64,000 bases of DNA from Cylicocyclus nassatus (taxonomy: Eukaryota > Nematoda > Chromadorea > Rhabditida > Strongylidae), in assembly GCA_958299035.1 (NCBI GenBank), contig CATQJL010000112.1, forward strand, positions 64,325,117-64,389,116, in the 5' to 3' direction. The stretch's first letter is position 1. Each line of letters begins with the position of its first letter. A model generated the notes under the pieces. The model did not search any database. It was not told the origin of the DNA and was given only the letters and a program-made list of their open reading frames with translations. This document shows, one piece after another, positions 12,451 through 23,480 of the stretch. The translations under genes and the position numbers were made by a program.

Positions 12451-12900
12451 TCATAGTCCGAAAGCGCAGGTAGCTATATCGAGTGGATTTTTTGATTTAG
12501 CACGTGATCCTCCAATGCATCTGACAGGAAACGATAATGAAGAGTTTTGAATTTTTAGTTGTAGAAAAACTTACTGGCACTGATATCCACCGCTGCACTC
12601 CTTGTTGTAAACTTTGACACAATGCCCGCTTAATCTACCCTTACATTTTCTGCAGTAATCAGCACATGATTTCCACAGGATCCCCGTTGCAAACTAGAAA
12701 ATATGCTTTTATGCCTTATTCCAGATTTTGCATTTTCAGTGCTATGAAATTGAATGGAAAGTCCGCCGATGTGAAGAATAAAGACCACGATTACATACCG
12801 CTGTTTGTGGTGTGCAGCGGCTCCAGTTTTCATAACATCCACATTCGGAATGTATAAATAAGGACAATAATAAAGGAAGGAATAAGGTGAAGCTGTTCAT
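12451..12900 (-). CDS. macin-family antimicrobial peptide, copy 1 (three exons)
   Basis: Predicted secreted cationic, disulfide-rich peptide of the macin family, known for membrane-active antibacterial activity and, in leech, neural repair. Exons on the minus strand are 12799-12900, 12575-12693 and 12451-12520; introns are 105 and 54 bases with GT..AG borders, phase 0 then phase 2. The product is 96 residues. Residues 1-20 form a signal peptide (MNSFTLFLPLLLSLFIHSEC), followed by a mature part starting [14 protein letters not shown], then [14 protein letters not shown]. Mature cysteines number ten, spaced 6-14-3-2-7-7-5-1-16, as in the ten-cysteine theromacin type; the C terminus is CAFGL. 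The start is the ATG 37 bases downstream of a TATAAA box, giving a very short predicted 5' UTR. It is closest to copy 2, including about 130 bases upstream. The family call is firm; antimicrobial activity is inferred from the family. Confidence 0.93.
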
Positions 12901-12931
12901 GGTGTCTGAATGCCCACAGCTTCCTCCTGAA

Positions 12932-12940
12932 TTTATATCG
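12932..12940 (-). promoter_or_regulatory. TATA box of macin copy 1
   Basis: On the minus strand this reads CGATATAAATTC. The TATAAA lies 37 bases upstream of the start codon, and an initiator-like TTCAGAC follows about 26-30 bases downstream. The same box and spacing occur at copy 2. An AGATAA (GATA-type) site lies further upstream near 13007-13013 in copy 1 only. Confidence 0.6.
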
Positions 12941-12948
12941 AGATGTGA

Positions 12949-13780
12949 ATGTTCGATTGCGCTTTTACTGATCTATTCAGGGCAACTGACGATGGTATAG
13001 CTAAGCATTTATCTGGAAAAAAGCAAAGCGTTCAATGTTTACGTCCTATGACTCACGTCCAGATCGTTTTTCAAAAGATACATCACCGAACAAGAACAAT
13101 GACTTGTTGCGTTTGCCGGATTTGCGGAGCAAAATATATTTGTGCTCAAAAGAGTAGCTCAAAGATGAGGAATAATTGGAAGGAGGCACAATGTTCGACA
13201 GGATTCATTCATGAGGGGCTTATTTATTTCACACTAATGACTCACTGTGCCGTAGCCGAAATGCTGAGAACATAAAAGTGCAACAACATTTGAAATCGTA
13301 ATGTCATCTCATTTCAATACATGTTTACGCTTTTAGTCAGCAATAAAACGGTTTGCACTTTTCCTCCGTTATGCTAGAACTATAGCGCATTACAAGTGAC
13401 ATACAGTCATAGTAAAGAATGTCAGTGCTAATGAATTTTTTTGGACAGGATTGTTGCCTGTTTAGTTCGAAACACCAGAAGAGTGCAACTCAAAAATTAG
13501 TCTTTCGAAGTTGTGCAAAACAATTCTCATATTTTTGGCTAATATGGAATCTGTCGCTTAGAGTTTTTGAAGAAGTTTGGTGAGAACAACTTCAAAATCT
13601 CTGAGGGTAAATCGCTAAAATCTTTGCGTATTCCCCAAACATTCCCTAAGATATCGAAACCATAAAGGTGATTAAGATAATATAGTACTGATATACAGAC
13701 TACCCCTGGTTTATACTGAGGTATAAGGGCAAACGCAGAATTTAGAAGAGAGGTGCGTTAAAGCCAAGAAAGCGATTTAG
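12949..13780. other. upstream flank of macin copy 1, no gene recognised
   Basis: The first 130 bases resemble the copy 2 upstream flank. The open segment 12949-13275 overlaps that duplicated promoter and includes cysteines by chance (CCVCRICGAKYIC), but it has no counterpart at copy 2. I see no other feature up to 13780. Confidence 0.4.
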
Positions 13781-13849
13781 TGCAGCCAAATTTGTTCCAA
13801 AGGAGAATTTGTACATTTTTGGAACAGCCGAATTAAAAGATTCTTTTCA

Positions 13850-14045
13850 CAAGTTGATCTGTATATATAAAGTTGAATGTCTGTTTGTTTTGCCTGTCTG
13901 TTCGTCTGTCTGCTTGCTTGCCTGTGTGTGTACATAATGATCCGGAGCAAACTTTGCATACAAACACTTCGGGGCAGGGCGGTGTCGTAGGCTACTTTTC
14001 TTGATCGATCCATATTGATTTTGAGATTTTTGCAAATACAAGGCT
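13850..14045. repeat. fragment of the CAGA-tailed dispersed repeat
   Basis: Reads inward from ATATATAAAGTTGAATGTCTG through TCTG/CCTG microsatellite to ACACTTCGGGGCAGGGCGG and a GATCGATCCATATTGAT block. The same order, inverted or direct, occurs at 43697-45141 and 56655-57178. Here only one arm is present. Confidence 0.65.
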
Positions 14046-14624
14046 GACAGTTGGAACAGAGGGGTAAGTGAACATGCTAATTACTAAACACTATGATATT
14101 ATTCGCAAGGCCTAGCCTGAGCTGGGTTGCCAGGTAGTCATTTTATAAATGCATTAAGCAAATGGAATTACAGACGTTTCGAGCTACGAGCATTAGAACG
14201 GTAAACTTGACTCATTTTCATAGTTGAGAAAAACATTCTTCATCTTGCTAAAACTTGGAATTTTATTTAAATTGTAGATCAAAAACTCTTATCTTTGAAC
14301 CTGTGCATTTTGATATGTGTCAAAAGTGGTTGTTGTGCCGAAACCAGGTTTCTTGGTGATGTTTATCGACCGACATTTCGACGTGCTCGTCTTTTCAAGG
14401 GGTCTGAACGTAGATTATAGGTTTTTTTGGATCTGACCAGTACGCCGCCGAGAGCCTCCTTCACAAATGCTAGTCCAGGCTTTATCGGAGGCTGCCAAGG
14501 CGAAACCATCAATGTTACGAGACGTGCCAACTTAACTCAACCTCATACTAGTAAGTCCGCACAATGGGACAATAGAGGACGTCACTGAGTGTCACCCAGT
14601 GAGTTAAGGGATATTTATGTGCGG

Positions 14625-15035
14625 TTGTTCAGATTGTATAGCGGTATGAAGATCACTGTTGATTGACACGCATTCATTTTTAGCATCCATTCCAGGATTT
14701 CTCGTAAGTATCCATGCTGCCTCAAATATCTTTCTGCGCAAATATCAGTCTCGTAAGACAGAATGGCACATTTGACTTTAAAGTCATTTTCATCATGTGC
14801 CTCAGCTTTGTGCCTTCCTAACGGTACTGTTAATATCCCACGTCTTTTGCTAGCCAAGTGCTCCTTCAACTTTACACCTAATGTTCTACCCGTCTTTCTT
14901 ATGTAACAGTCTTGCAGCTCAAACATTCCAACTGGTATATTACACCTGCTTTTGCACAGTCCCCCACATTGCCGTAAGGGCATACTGTGCATTGATCTAT
15001 TAGCATTCGTAATCGTAGCGCTGTTCCGAACTAGC
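14625..15035 (-). pseudogene. GIY-YIG endonuclease domain of a Penelope-like element, frameshifted
   Basis: The C-terminal endonuclease of a reverse transcriptase/GIY-YIG retroelement, which nicks target DNA for priming. Three successive minus-strand frames join into one protein. The first contains CTVCPYGNVGDCAKAGVIYQ and LECLSC. The second contains YIRKTGRTLGVKLKEHLASK and PLGRHKAEAH. The third contains EAAWILTRNPGMDAKNEC. The GVIY..YIR pair corresponds to the GIY-YIG core, with the usual second glycine replaced by R. At least two frameshifts and an in-frame stop break it, so it is not functional. Confidence 0.75.
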
Positions 15036-15180
15036 TGCTTCTGATGTTATCCTTCGGTACCTCAACCAATATCACATCATTTTGTAGTTCAGCCCGGTGA
15101 ACGTCTGATTGCTACGCTAATCCCATCTTATAAGGAAGGTATGCAAAGGGAATCTTATTGTTGCTTTGTTCATGGATATA

Positions 15181-15305
15181 GGTATTGGAACGTGCAAAAG
15201 ATCCTTGAGGCAGCATGGATACTTACGAGGAATCCTGGTATGAACGCTAAAAATGAATGCATGTCTCAACAGTGTTCTTTTGCCGTTCATGCCGCTATGT
15301 AATCT
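15181..15305 (+). pseudogene. second copy of the Penelope-like C-terminal tail
   Basis: The plus strand reads KILEAAWILTRNPGMNAKNE then loses the frame. It is the inverted partner of the tail at about 14640-14745 and carries no further domain. Confidence 0.65.
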
Positions 15306-15534
15306 GAACAGCCGCGCATAAATAACCCTTAACTCAGTGGATGACATTCAGTGACGTCCGCTATTGTCCCATTGTGGACTTACTGGTAGAGTGTGGTTAA
15401 GGTTGGCTAGTTTCAAAACTCTGGTTTAATGCTGCCTACCTCCGATTTAGGTTTAGACTAATACTTATGGAGGAAGCTCTTGGTGTTGTAATGGGCCGGA
15501 CCAACCTATGATTCAATTAGGTATTTTTCCCAGC

Positions 15535-17215
15535 CCCTTCGAAGGTCTATAAAGGTGTTCTTCTATCAAAGAGTTTCTGCTGACTCGCGCTGATTTTGTC
15601 AAAAGACAGATAAGTCAATATTTGATTCAAGTTATGCCTAAGAGAAAAAGCTTTGAATAAAAGGTTGCAGCAAAAGTGTTGCACGATGGAATACCTTTTT
15701 GGAAGCTGAAGTAATGCTTTTGCAGGGATCTACAACGTGCCTATGTCTACGTCCTATATAACTTTTACTATGTAGTAACGTTTTGGTTTCAAAACTTTTC
15801 CTCTCCTCTTTGTTAGAGTGCGAAATAGCAAACGAGTTGAATCTTTAGAGGAAGAAAACGTGCTTCAATCGAATAGGCTGCGCAGTTGGTTTATTAAGGA
15901 GGCAAATAGTGAAATGAAGGTGGCAAAGGCGTATTTGTTTCACAGGGGCCCATTTGCCATTCTAATGGTGGCTGATCCTTAATCAAGAATAAAACCCTCA
16001 GAGTTGTAAATCAAGGTGCCTCATTACCTTTTGGATTACCTTATAGTTTCACTCCTTTTGGTCATTCATAAGCAATCTGCCAACCATCCACTCGACTATC
16101 AATAAATCTTTTTTTACCATAAGCCTGTTTCGCCTTCACCCCTATACAGAGTAACCTGTAATTTTGAAATCACTCCCGAGGCTCTTTGGTAGGGAAGAGT
16201 GATTAGTAACAGAAAGAAAAGATTTCGTTTATATACATGTAGCGGTAAAGAGATCAGTAGAGCACAAGAACAACAGAAGTCCGATAAAAAGAAATCAAAG
16301 AAGAACTGCGGCTCGCAATCGACAGACAATAGACATCTCCTTGTAACATGTGGCCGGGAGCACCGTGTTGACGCGTAGTTCGGTCGTGAGGTCGCAACGC
16401 TTTAGGTCGGCTACCCTGTTCGCTTCCAGACCGTAGCATGTTCCGAGCCACGGCTATAAATAGCGCGCCATTGCGGCTCTCTTTTTTCTCAATACTATCA
16501 TCGCTCGTGTTGCTTGTATTATCGATCGGTTGGGATTTTACGACATCGGCGTTGTGCCTACGCCCCATGCCCTGCGCGAGTATGTGTATTAATGACGAAA
16601 TGGTATGAACGCGCAAGGATGTAACTTCCGGACGATAAACATTCGGAAGCGCGTGGACGCGCAAGACCTGTAAGGAGCTTGGTTCGAAGTTGTTGTTTAC
16701 ATCACGGGGTAGGTGTCAGCCGCGCCGTCGCTGCTGCCTTGGTGACACGCGCGGCCGACATGTGGGTCAGCTCTTTTGCAAGTCGGGAGTGTGTGAGAGT
16801 GTGCTAGGGGAGAGAGTTTGAGTGAGCTGGTGGTCCATCGGTAACCCGGGGTTTAAGTTCTTTTCTATATTTGGTTTTCATTGTGTGTGTTATTTTAGTA
16901 AACTTGTATGTATTTATGTTTGTGTATTTGAGGGCATGACGCGCCGGTACGAACTTTGAGCTCACCCGTATCTGTGGAAGTCCTTTGGGGTTGGGAACTA
17001 GAGCGTAGAACAGACGAACCTCGGAAGGGGAGCAGAGCCCACCGAGCTGCAACAAGAAACAAAGCAATTTATGGAATAGATTAGAGCAGAAGTGCTCAAG
17101 AGGATTAAGGAGTTCTGAATCCAACGTACTGATATAGAAGCAAACTATTTTTCAAATGTATGAGAAAATAAATTTTAAGAGAGTTAGTTTTCATGTTTTT
17201 ATATCTTTGTAAATC
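15535..17215. other. no gene recognised; GC-richer block with a TATA-like box
   Basis: The block 16330-16830 is richer in GC than its surroundings and contains GGCTATAAATAGCG near 16454-16468. The longest open frame (136 codons, minus strand, 16254-16664) has no recognisable domain and is serine/arginine rich. It could be the regulatory part of a solo LTR or an old promoter. I could not find matching direct repeats or a primer site. Confidence 0.3.
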
Positions 17216-17221
17216 AATGTA

Positions 17222-18167
17222 TTAGGTTGTCCGGAAATTAATGCAGGTTTTGAATTCCAACCGCGATAAGTCATACATTTCTCATTTCTAAGTAGGTTGC
17301 AAGGTACCGTTCGATAGAGCAAAGCAAGCTCTACCAGATGGCAGTCATGATTTAGCAACAGCTCCAATCCACCACGAGTTTCGAGCCAAAAACTAAAAAG
17401 ATTTAACTACCCAAAAAATTGAGAAAAATCGTAACTCAGTTCATCAAAATCCTATAAAAATTCTAACTCGCTCACATAAACACTGTCCACATAAGACGTA
17501 TATGTACGCCGTTGCCGTTTATTTTTTTTTCGGTTAGAAACCAAAAAAACGAGGATTTTCATGTTTTTGCCAAAGTGATCCTGTGCCGTTCCCACATGAG
17601 TAGTTGTATACTACAAACCTGTAAAAGTACAAACGTAAATTTCCAGCTCTCTACAAGCTTTAGTTCTCGAGAAATTTGAATTTTAGCTTGAACTACATGA
17701 CTAGGAAAACTGTATTCGATATTTCTCAAGAACGAAGGCTTGTAGAGAGCTGAAAATCTACGTTTGTACTTCTACAGGTTTGTAGTATACAACTACTCAT
17801 GTGGGAACTGCACAGGATCACTTTGGTAGAAACATAAAAATCTTCGTTTTTTGGTTTCTAACCGAGAAAAAAATACGGCAACGGCGTACATATACGTCTT
17901 ATGTAGACAGTGTTTACGTGAGCGAGTTAGAATTTTTGTAGGATTTTTATGAACTGAGTTACGATTTTTCTCAATTTTTTGGGTAGTTGAATCTTTTTAG
18001 TTTTTGGCTCGAAACTCGTGGTGGATTAGAGCTGTTGCTAAATCAAGATTGCCTTCTTGTAGAGCTTGCTTTGCTCTATCGAAACCTTGCAACCTACTTA
18101 GAAATGAGAAGTGTATGACTTATTGCGGTTGGAATTCAAAACCTGCATTAATTTCCGGACAACCTAA
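17222..18167. mobile_element. mariner-type foldback element, near-perfect 946-base palindrome
   Basis: Termini TTAGGTTGTCCGGAAATTAA and the inverse TTAATTTCCGGACAACCTAA, flanked by TA on both sides (17220-17221 and 18168-18169). The two arms match almost base for base for over 400 bases, meeting near 17695. No transposase frame is retained. Confidence 0.9.
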
Positions 18168-18419
18168 TACTTGTTCTGTGATACATTTATTGTACGTGAA
18201 GCATTTCATGTCTGCTTCTATGATTTTTCTATAATATTTATATTAATGAAAGCAGCTTGAAACAAAAAAAGAAAAGGCATTCAAGAAAGTCTTCCAGTCT
18301 CGAGCAAGTACGATATATTCTTAGAATTTTACCATATATTAAGCTGATGCAAAATTTAAGAGCGTTCTTCCATGCCTTTTTTTTCAAATTTTTCCCAACC
18401 TCCTACTCGGAAACAGACT

Positions 18420-19355
18420 TACAGGGTGGGGCAAAAGTCTGGGAGCCTATTTTGTAGTGCTGTAAATCAAGAAACTACTGATGATTTTGACTCCAAATTT
18501 GTGTCTCATATTGCTGCGATCATCTTCTACAAATCGCACTTTGGCTGGCTGAAAATGCTTGCCATATGTTTTTGTAGGAGTTGGATTTATCAAACGAGTG
18601 CTCTGCAATGCTAGAAAATCGAAATTTTTGGTCTTCACAACTTACTTTGTAGCTAAAGATACAGTGCATATTCTAAAGAGCTTCGATGCATACAATGTAG
18701 AGAAGATCTTGCGCTATCGATTCATTGTCATTGCGTTTCTCAGATACTATTCTTTCGAAAACGCAAAATAAAAATTTGCGAATACTACCTGCCAGTGGCC
18801 TTTTTTCTTCAAAATAAATTTGAAAGCTATAGTAGCACAGCAGACACTGGATTCTAGGCTATACTCTTTTCTTGGATCTTCTATGCAAGCATGTACTTGA
18901 GTTCGATCGATCAAGCAATTTCAACACTTTTCAGATTACGATTTTTCGCTCTCGTTCGCGCAATCGCATCCAGATTTCCAGTATACATTGTACTCTTGCC
19001 TTCAATTAAAATTCCAAAATTTTTTTCCTAAAACTGCAAAAAAAAAATTTCTTCGCAGTACGTTGTAGCTAAAAGCTTGCTCTATCATACCGCACATTTG
19101 CACGGAAAAAGAAACAGTTACCGTAAAAGCGTGGGACGAATTTTATCACGACTGTCTGCGTGCCACGACAGGCGGACTCGCCAAGATTTTGAAGGGCTGC
19201 TTTGAAGCCAGAAGAAGCAATCCCAAAATTTGAGAGCAGCGCTGTATTTGTAAGGGTTCAATTTATGTGTGCACCGAATTTTTTGTTCCTAGGCAAATTC
19301 TTTCTGATTTTATATGAAAAAGTACTAGGCTCCCAGACTTTTGCCCCACCCTGTA
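18420..19355. mobile_element. Tc1/mariner-type foldback, CAGGGTGGGGCAAAA family
   Basis: Left end TACAGGGTGGGGCAAAAGTC followed by TGGGAGCC. The right end is the exact inverse, ending TTTTGCCCCACCCTGTA. The ends are strongly conserved while the interiors pair less well. Flanks fit a TA target. Confidence 0.85.
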
Positions 19356-19394
19356 GTATACTGCCAAAAAGCTCTTTTTATGTTTTCTCTAGCC

Positions 19395-20175
19395 AATTTT
19401 AAAATGGGCTTTCAGTTTGAAGTGTTGAAAATTTACAGAGATTCAATGACCACACTCAAAAACAAAGTTTCTTCGCATTCACTTTTTTGGCCAGAGTTCA
19501 AACGTAAACCATGTCGCTTTCTTGAATCCAGCGACTGTGGGTAATAGAAGCTGCCTACATTACACACATTTAGCGGTGATTAAATTTTCTAAGCTGAGTT
19601 ATCGATGCCTCAAAATGGCTAGAGGTGTTGGTTATTCCATAGCCCCTTTCCATATAAAGGCAATTGCCCAGGTTGCTCATTTCTGTAAGGTAAAGAAAAG
19701 GCATTCTATTAACAGTTTTTCAAAATTTTCCAGACTTTTAATAAGCAGAAATTTAGTGAGATTTTTTATTTTGGGACTTTGCTACTGAGAAATTGTTGGA
19801 AAGTTGGCAACTTTTCGACAACTTTGACAACTTAGATTTCAATTTTTTTCTTGTCGCAAATCTTTTTTGTTCAAGGCCTTTCCATCCTCGTTTGCACTAC
19901 TAGGTTGCGGCTACAGGATAGCCTACACTTCAATCATAGGGACAAACTTTGGAAGAGTTATGATTTGTCAGAAACGAGAATTCTGAAAAAAAACTTTTTT
20001 GTTTTTCAATCCTTATTTTCTGCTGTTTTGTGGTACGAGTATAGTTCAATGTGCGCTATGTTGCGAAATGTTAGGTGCTTCTGATGACTTCTACCCCGTT
20101 TACAAATGTAAATTTTTTGGAAAGTTATAGCAAGTCAAGGTGCCAATTTGCAAAACGCTCATCATTTTTGCATCG
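19395..20175. repeat. decayed Tc1-like element, shared with 56.1-57.3 kb
   Basis: The order of blocks (TTTTTTGGCCAGA, a start-like segment reading MARGVGYSIAPF, TTTTGGGACTTT, CTTTGGAAGAGTTATGA, AAAGTTATAGCAAGTC) recurs at 56095-57345 with reading KMGTRCHTVAHKF. The N-terminal pattern resembles the first helix-turn-helix of Tc1-like transposases, but the frame decays soon after. The end GCATCGACCTAATATT looks mariner/Tc1-like. Confidence 0.4.
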
Positions 20176-20325
20176 ACCTAATATTAATGCACTTTTGATG
20201 CTACATTTATGACGAATCATGAGTGAATCTAATTACATCAAAATTGAATGATTCTGTCTTATTGTAAAATTTTGTGACTTTCAGAAATTGGCAGTGGTAG
20301 TTGTCAAAATGCGTAGTTTCCATGT

Positions 20326-21076
20326 CAGGGCCCGGCACAGATCGTTTAGAAGCAGACTGGATTTCGTTTTTGAAGCAAGCAGCAAAGAGGATATCTTTTT
20401 GAGAGTCGGAACCGAGCACCGAGAATAAGCGCCATTTAGTCGAACACAAGCATTTCGGATAGGTTATCACACAACTGACATGCTCTATCGTGCATGGCGA
20501 AAAGTGCGAGCGATTTGAAAGCAAGGCTTAAATCAATAAATTGCTTGTTTACAGCGCACACAGAAGCATATGACACCAAAATGAAACTGTATGTATAGAA
20601 AATTATCTGCGAAAGGATTATGTAAAAAGATTTGAAAACTTATGTGAAGTAATACCTTTTTCACAATTAGATCGTCTCCAGACGGCCACCAGAAGATCTG
20701 AGATCGTCTGAAGCATATATTTTCGTCACTTCACATAAGTTTCGGATCTTTTTTAGCATGGATAGATTCCTCGGTCAAAAATCTATCCCTGAGCATGAAG
20801 ACGTTTTCATATCATTGCCTTTCCATTGTTTTTGGCCTTCATATCTTCTCCTTTTATTAAACAGCGCGCTCTTATGCCAAAGCCTTGTGCATGCATAGTA
20901 TTTAGCTCCAATTTTGATTTTCACTCTTATCTTACGTCTTTTCTTTCAGACTAGCAAATCTTTCTTGTTTTCAACTTCTCCTAGGCAGGCAGGTCAAAGG
21001 GACTTCCGAAAACTTCCGAAAGTCAGGGGAGACTTCGTTTTCAGAAACCCTAGAAATCGACTCGTGCCGGGCCCTG
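20326..21076. mobile_element. hAT-like element, CAGGGCCCGGCAC ends
   Basis: Terminal repeats CAGGGCCCGGCAC and GTGCCGGGCCCTG. Flanks TTCCATGT (20318-20325) and TTCCAGGT (21077-21084) form an 8-base target duplication with one mismatch. The interior is noncoding and contains a hairpin of CTTCACATAAG near 20640 and 20740. Confidence 0.75.
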
Positions 21077-21120
21077 TTCCAGGTCAAGAACATTGTTATA
21101 AATGCACATTAGCATATCAT

Positions 21121-21260
21121 GTATAAGCTCCTGCAAGACGAAGGCGGTCGGTTTGATGTGCAACGCGGCTGCGACATGGCTGCGTCACAGCAGCGTCACA
21201 GCCGCGTCACAGCCACGGCGCACCTCGAACCAACCGCCTTCGTCTTGCAGGAGCTTATAC
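21121..21260. mobile_element. 140-base palindromic MITE
   Basis: GTATAAGCTCCTGCAAGACG at the left is matched exactly by its inverse at the right. The TIR continues through AAGGCGGT. The core is GC-rich with repeated GCGTCACAGC units. It lies between two hAT-like elements. Confidence 0.8.
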
Positions 21261-21424
21261 AACATTTCTTTCTGTGTTATGTATTATGAGGATATCATTC
21301 ATGTACCTAAAGGTTTTGAAAAACAGACTTGTTGTGGCACTTGGCTAGCATATTTGTATTCGAAAAGAGAAATAGTAAGGTCTGCTAATACAGGGCTAGC
21401 ATGGCCTTCTTGGGGCATAGCAAG

Positions 21425-22760
21425 CAGGGCCCGGCATGAGGTGGGCAAATAACAGGCTAGAAATCGTTTCATGGAAAAAAGCAAAGGGGAGATCGTTTTT
21501 GCGGGGTCCGGGGCGGAGTACGGGAAAAACTTGGTAGTTCTAGTTTATGCTCTCCGCGTATCTTAACAAGTTATGTGTCTCAACAGGCGAACGCTGGATT
21601 CGTGCGCGTCAAACCGCGCCGTCGCTAATTTCCGCAGCGACGTCGCTTAACCGATGCTATTTGTAACAGCATACATGACTAGTCTCAATGTATGCATAAA
21701 GATAATTACCAAATTTTTAAACGAACGAAGAGAGGCTAGTAGAAACAAAGCATGAAAAATTATGGAAAACTTATGTGAACGGAACGAGTACAAGCATTTT
21801 TTCCGAAAATTTTGCAAAACTGGTGAGTGAAGATGTGAATTCAAATGACTTCTGCAACACACAGATGATCATATGGTATGAAACTTGGTATGTACATGCA
21901 CACGGGCCTGTAGGGCTTAAATGAGAAGTTTCAATGAAAAATTGTGACTGAATGGTGCGGCAAACTTTTATGAAAATTTCCCGTTACCAAAGAAACGGAA
22001 AAATGGCTCGTTTGCAACGCAGAGGTGACGAAATTGCGCGGGATCTAACTAAGTAACAAAGTATGAAAAATTATGAAAAACTTATATGAATGAAGAGCGT
22101 GCCCAACTTTTTTCCAAATTAGGTTGGCAATTGCCAACCTAATGCCCACCTGAAATTGGCAAAGCTTCCAGTTCACATAAGTTTTCCAAAATTTTTACAT
22201 AAATCTCTTCTACACTTAACTTTACTCTATGGTAGAATTTTGGTTTCAAAAATTCCCTTCTTCTCTATACTATAGTCAAAATAGGATCAGCTGCACCCTT
22301 TTTTACTGAGGAAAGCGCGCCCCAATCGATCGATATGCGCGGGAACGGCGTCACTCAGTCCTATAACCAGTTTCTCATGTTTTTCCTTGTATTATCTTGT
22401 AAGACAGCTATTTTAACGTCGTTTTGATGTTTGTCTTCTTTTTAAATGTCAGTTGATAGTTTATTTTTTGTTAAAGTATTAAGCACCGCAGGCTTCGTCC
22501 AAAAGCACTCGGAAGCGCCCATACTTTTTTGACCTCTCTTCATATTTCTCAGCCCTCTTAACATACTTTCCACTTGCATGTTAACGTGCTGGCCTTTAGG
22601 CTAGCCTGGACGTGTGAAGTGAGGAAGGTGAAGAAAGAATAGAATAATTCAAGCGCTTTTGAGCGCTTTTGAGCAACGTTTGGCCGGCGCCTGCTGCACA
22701 TGCACAAATACTCATTTTTGGGCTCAAAGATGTCTTTTGTTCACCGCGTGCCGAGCCCTG
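21425..22760. mobile_element. hAT-like element, second copy of the CAGGGCCCGGCA type
   Basis: Left end CAGGGCCCGGCATGAGG, right end CGTGCCGAGCCCTG. Flanks ATAGCAAG and ACACCAAG agree at 6 of 8 positions. The interior includes a hairpin at about 22060-22205 with the perfect palindrome AGGTTGGCAATTGCCAACCT at its centre. No transposase frame is seen. Confidence 0.5.
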
Positions 22761-23079
22761 ACACCAAGTTCTTTTTGAAAACATATCTACTTAACTTACT
22801 AATGATCAGAGAGCACTCGCACTCGAGAAAACGCAGGTGCGTCGCGGGCGCGAGCGGCCTCAATTAGATAACAAAACCCCGCCCTAATGGTGCCAAGCCA
22901 GTTGAATCAAAGGTTACGTAGCTGTTATCTATAGTATTCTAAAATAAATACAATATCTGTGATATTATAACTTTTCTAACAGGATTTTTCTGTAAGTGTG
23001 TCTGAATAAAATATTCTATTTTTGCTAGATATCTAGTACTTTTTGTTGGAGTTCTTGGAACAAATTTTGATTATTTCTA

Positions 23080-23480
23080 TCAGGGTGCCCCATAATTTTT
23101 TTCCGTTTTTACTACAACCGCCGTCTCTTTGTATTTTCCCTTAATTGATGTGGCTTGAGTAATTACGATAGGGCAAAGCAAGCTTTAAAAGACGAGAATG
23201 AAGAATCTGCCCAAATCGTATTTTATCGGAAGTTGCTAAAATCTGGTAGCAGTCAAAAGCGAACTTTTCCTTTGAAAATCGTATCTCCGCCCCTTCCATG
23301 GCTAGAAATAAAGAATGAAATAAATGGAATAAAATGGCAAGCTCCGCCGCTAGACATCCTGAGATCCTCTCACGCACGTGATCAAATACGTCATACATAC
23401 AGAAGTACGACCGTGAATTTGTAAACTTTGAAGGTGCCTCAATTCTCGAGGAATCTGATGTTTAGGGTAAATCTGTAAAA
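23080..23480. repeat. half copy of a Tc1/mariner-type element
   Basis: Starts with CAGGGTGCCCCATAATTTTT and carries GATAGGGCAAAGCAAGCTTT, the internal signature of the GATAGAGCAAAGC elements. The matching right end was not found. The open frame across it (23155-23424) is repeat-derived. Confidence 0.4.

Larger units (their letters stand above)
14390..15530. mobile_element. Penelope-like retroelement remnant with inverted 3' tails
   Basis: Two copies of the same 3' tail face each other: 14400-14760 on the minus strand and 15180-15515 on the plus strand. Both carry the GATACTTACGAG..AATCCTGG coding end, the TTAACTCAGTGG-type noncoding segment and the flanking GGTCCGACC-like region. The left copy retains more of the GIY-YIG coding sequence. 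The arrangement suggests aberrant target-primed insertion or inversion. Confidence 0.65.

Noticed and set aside
12949..13275. Cysteine-containing open frame upstream of macin copy 1 as another peptide gene
   Set aside because: It covers the duplicated promoter flank, the copy 2 counterpart is not open, and cysteine spacing does not match the macin pattern.
16454..16468. Core promoter of a host gene (CTATAAATAG)
   Set aside because: A fair TATA match, but no coding exon follows on either strand within 500 bases that I can support.
16254..16664. 136-codon open frame as a gene
   Set aside because: Longest frame in the window, but composition is serine/arginine-rich without domain, and there is no splice context. 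GC-rich DNA gives longer chance frames.
23155..23424. 89-codon plus-strand frame as a gene
   Set aside because: Its 5' part is the GATAGAGCAAAGC body of mariner-type foldbacks.
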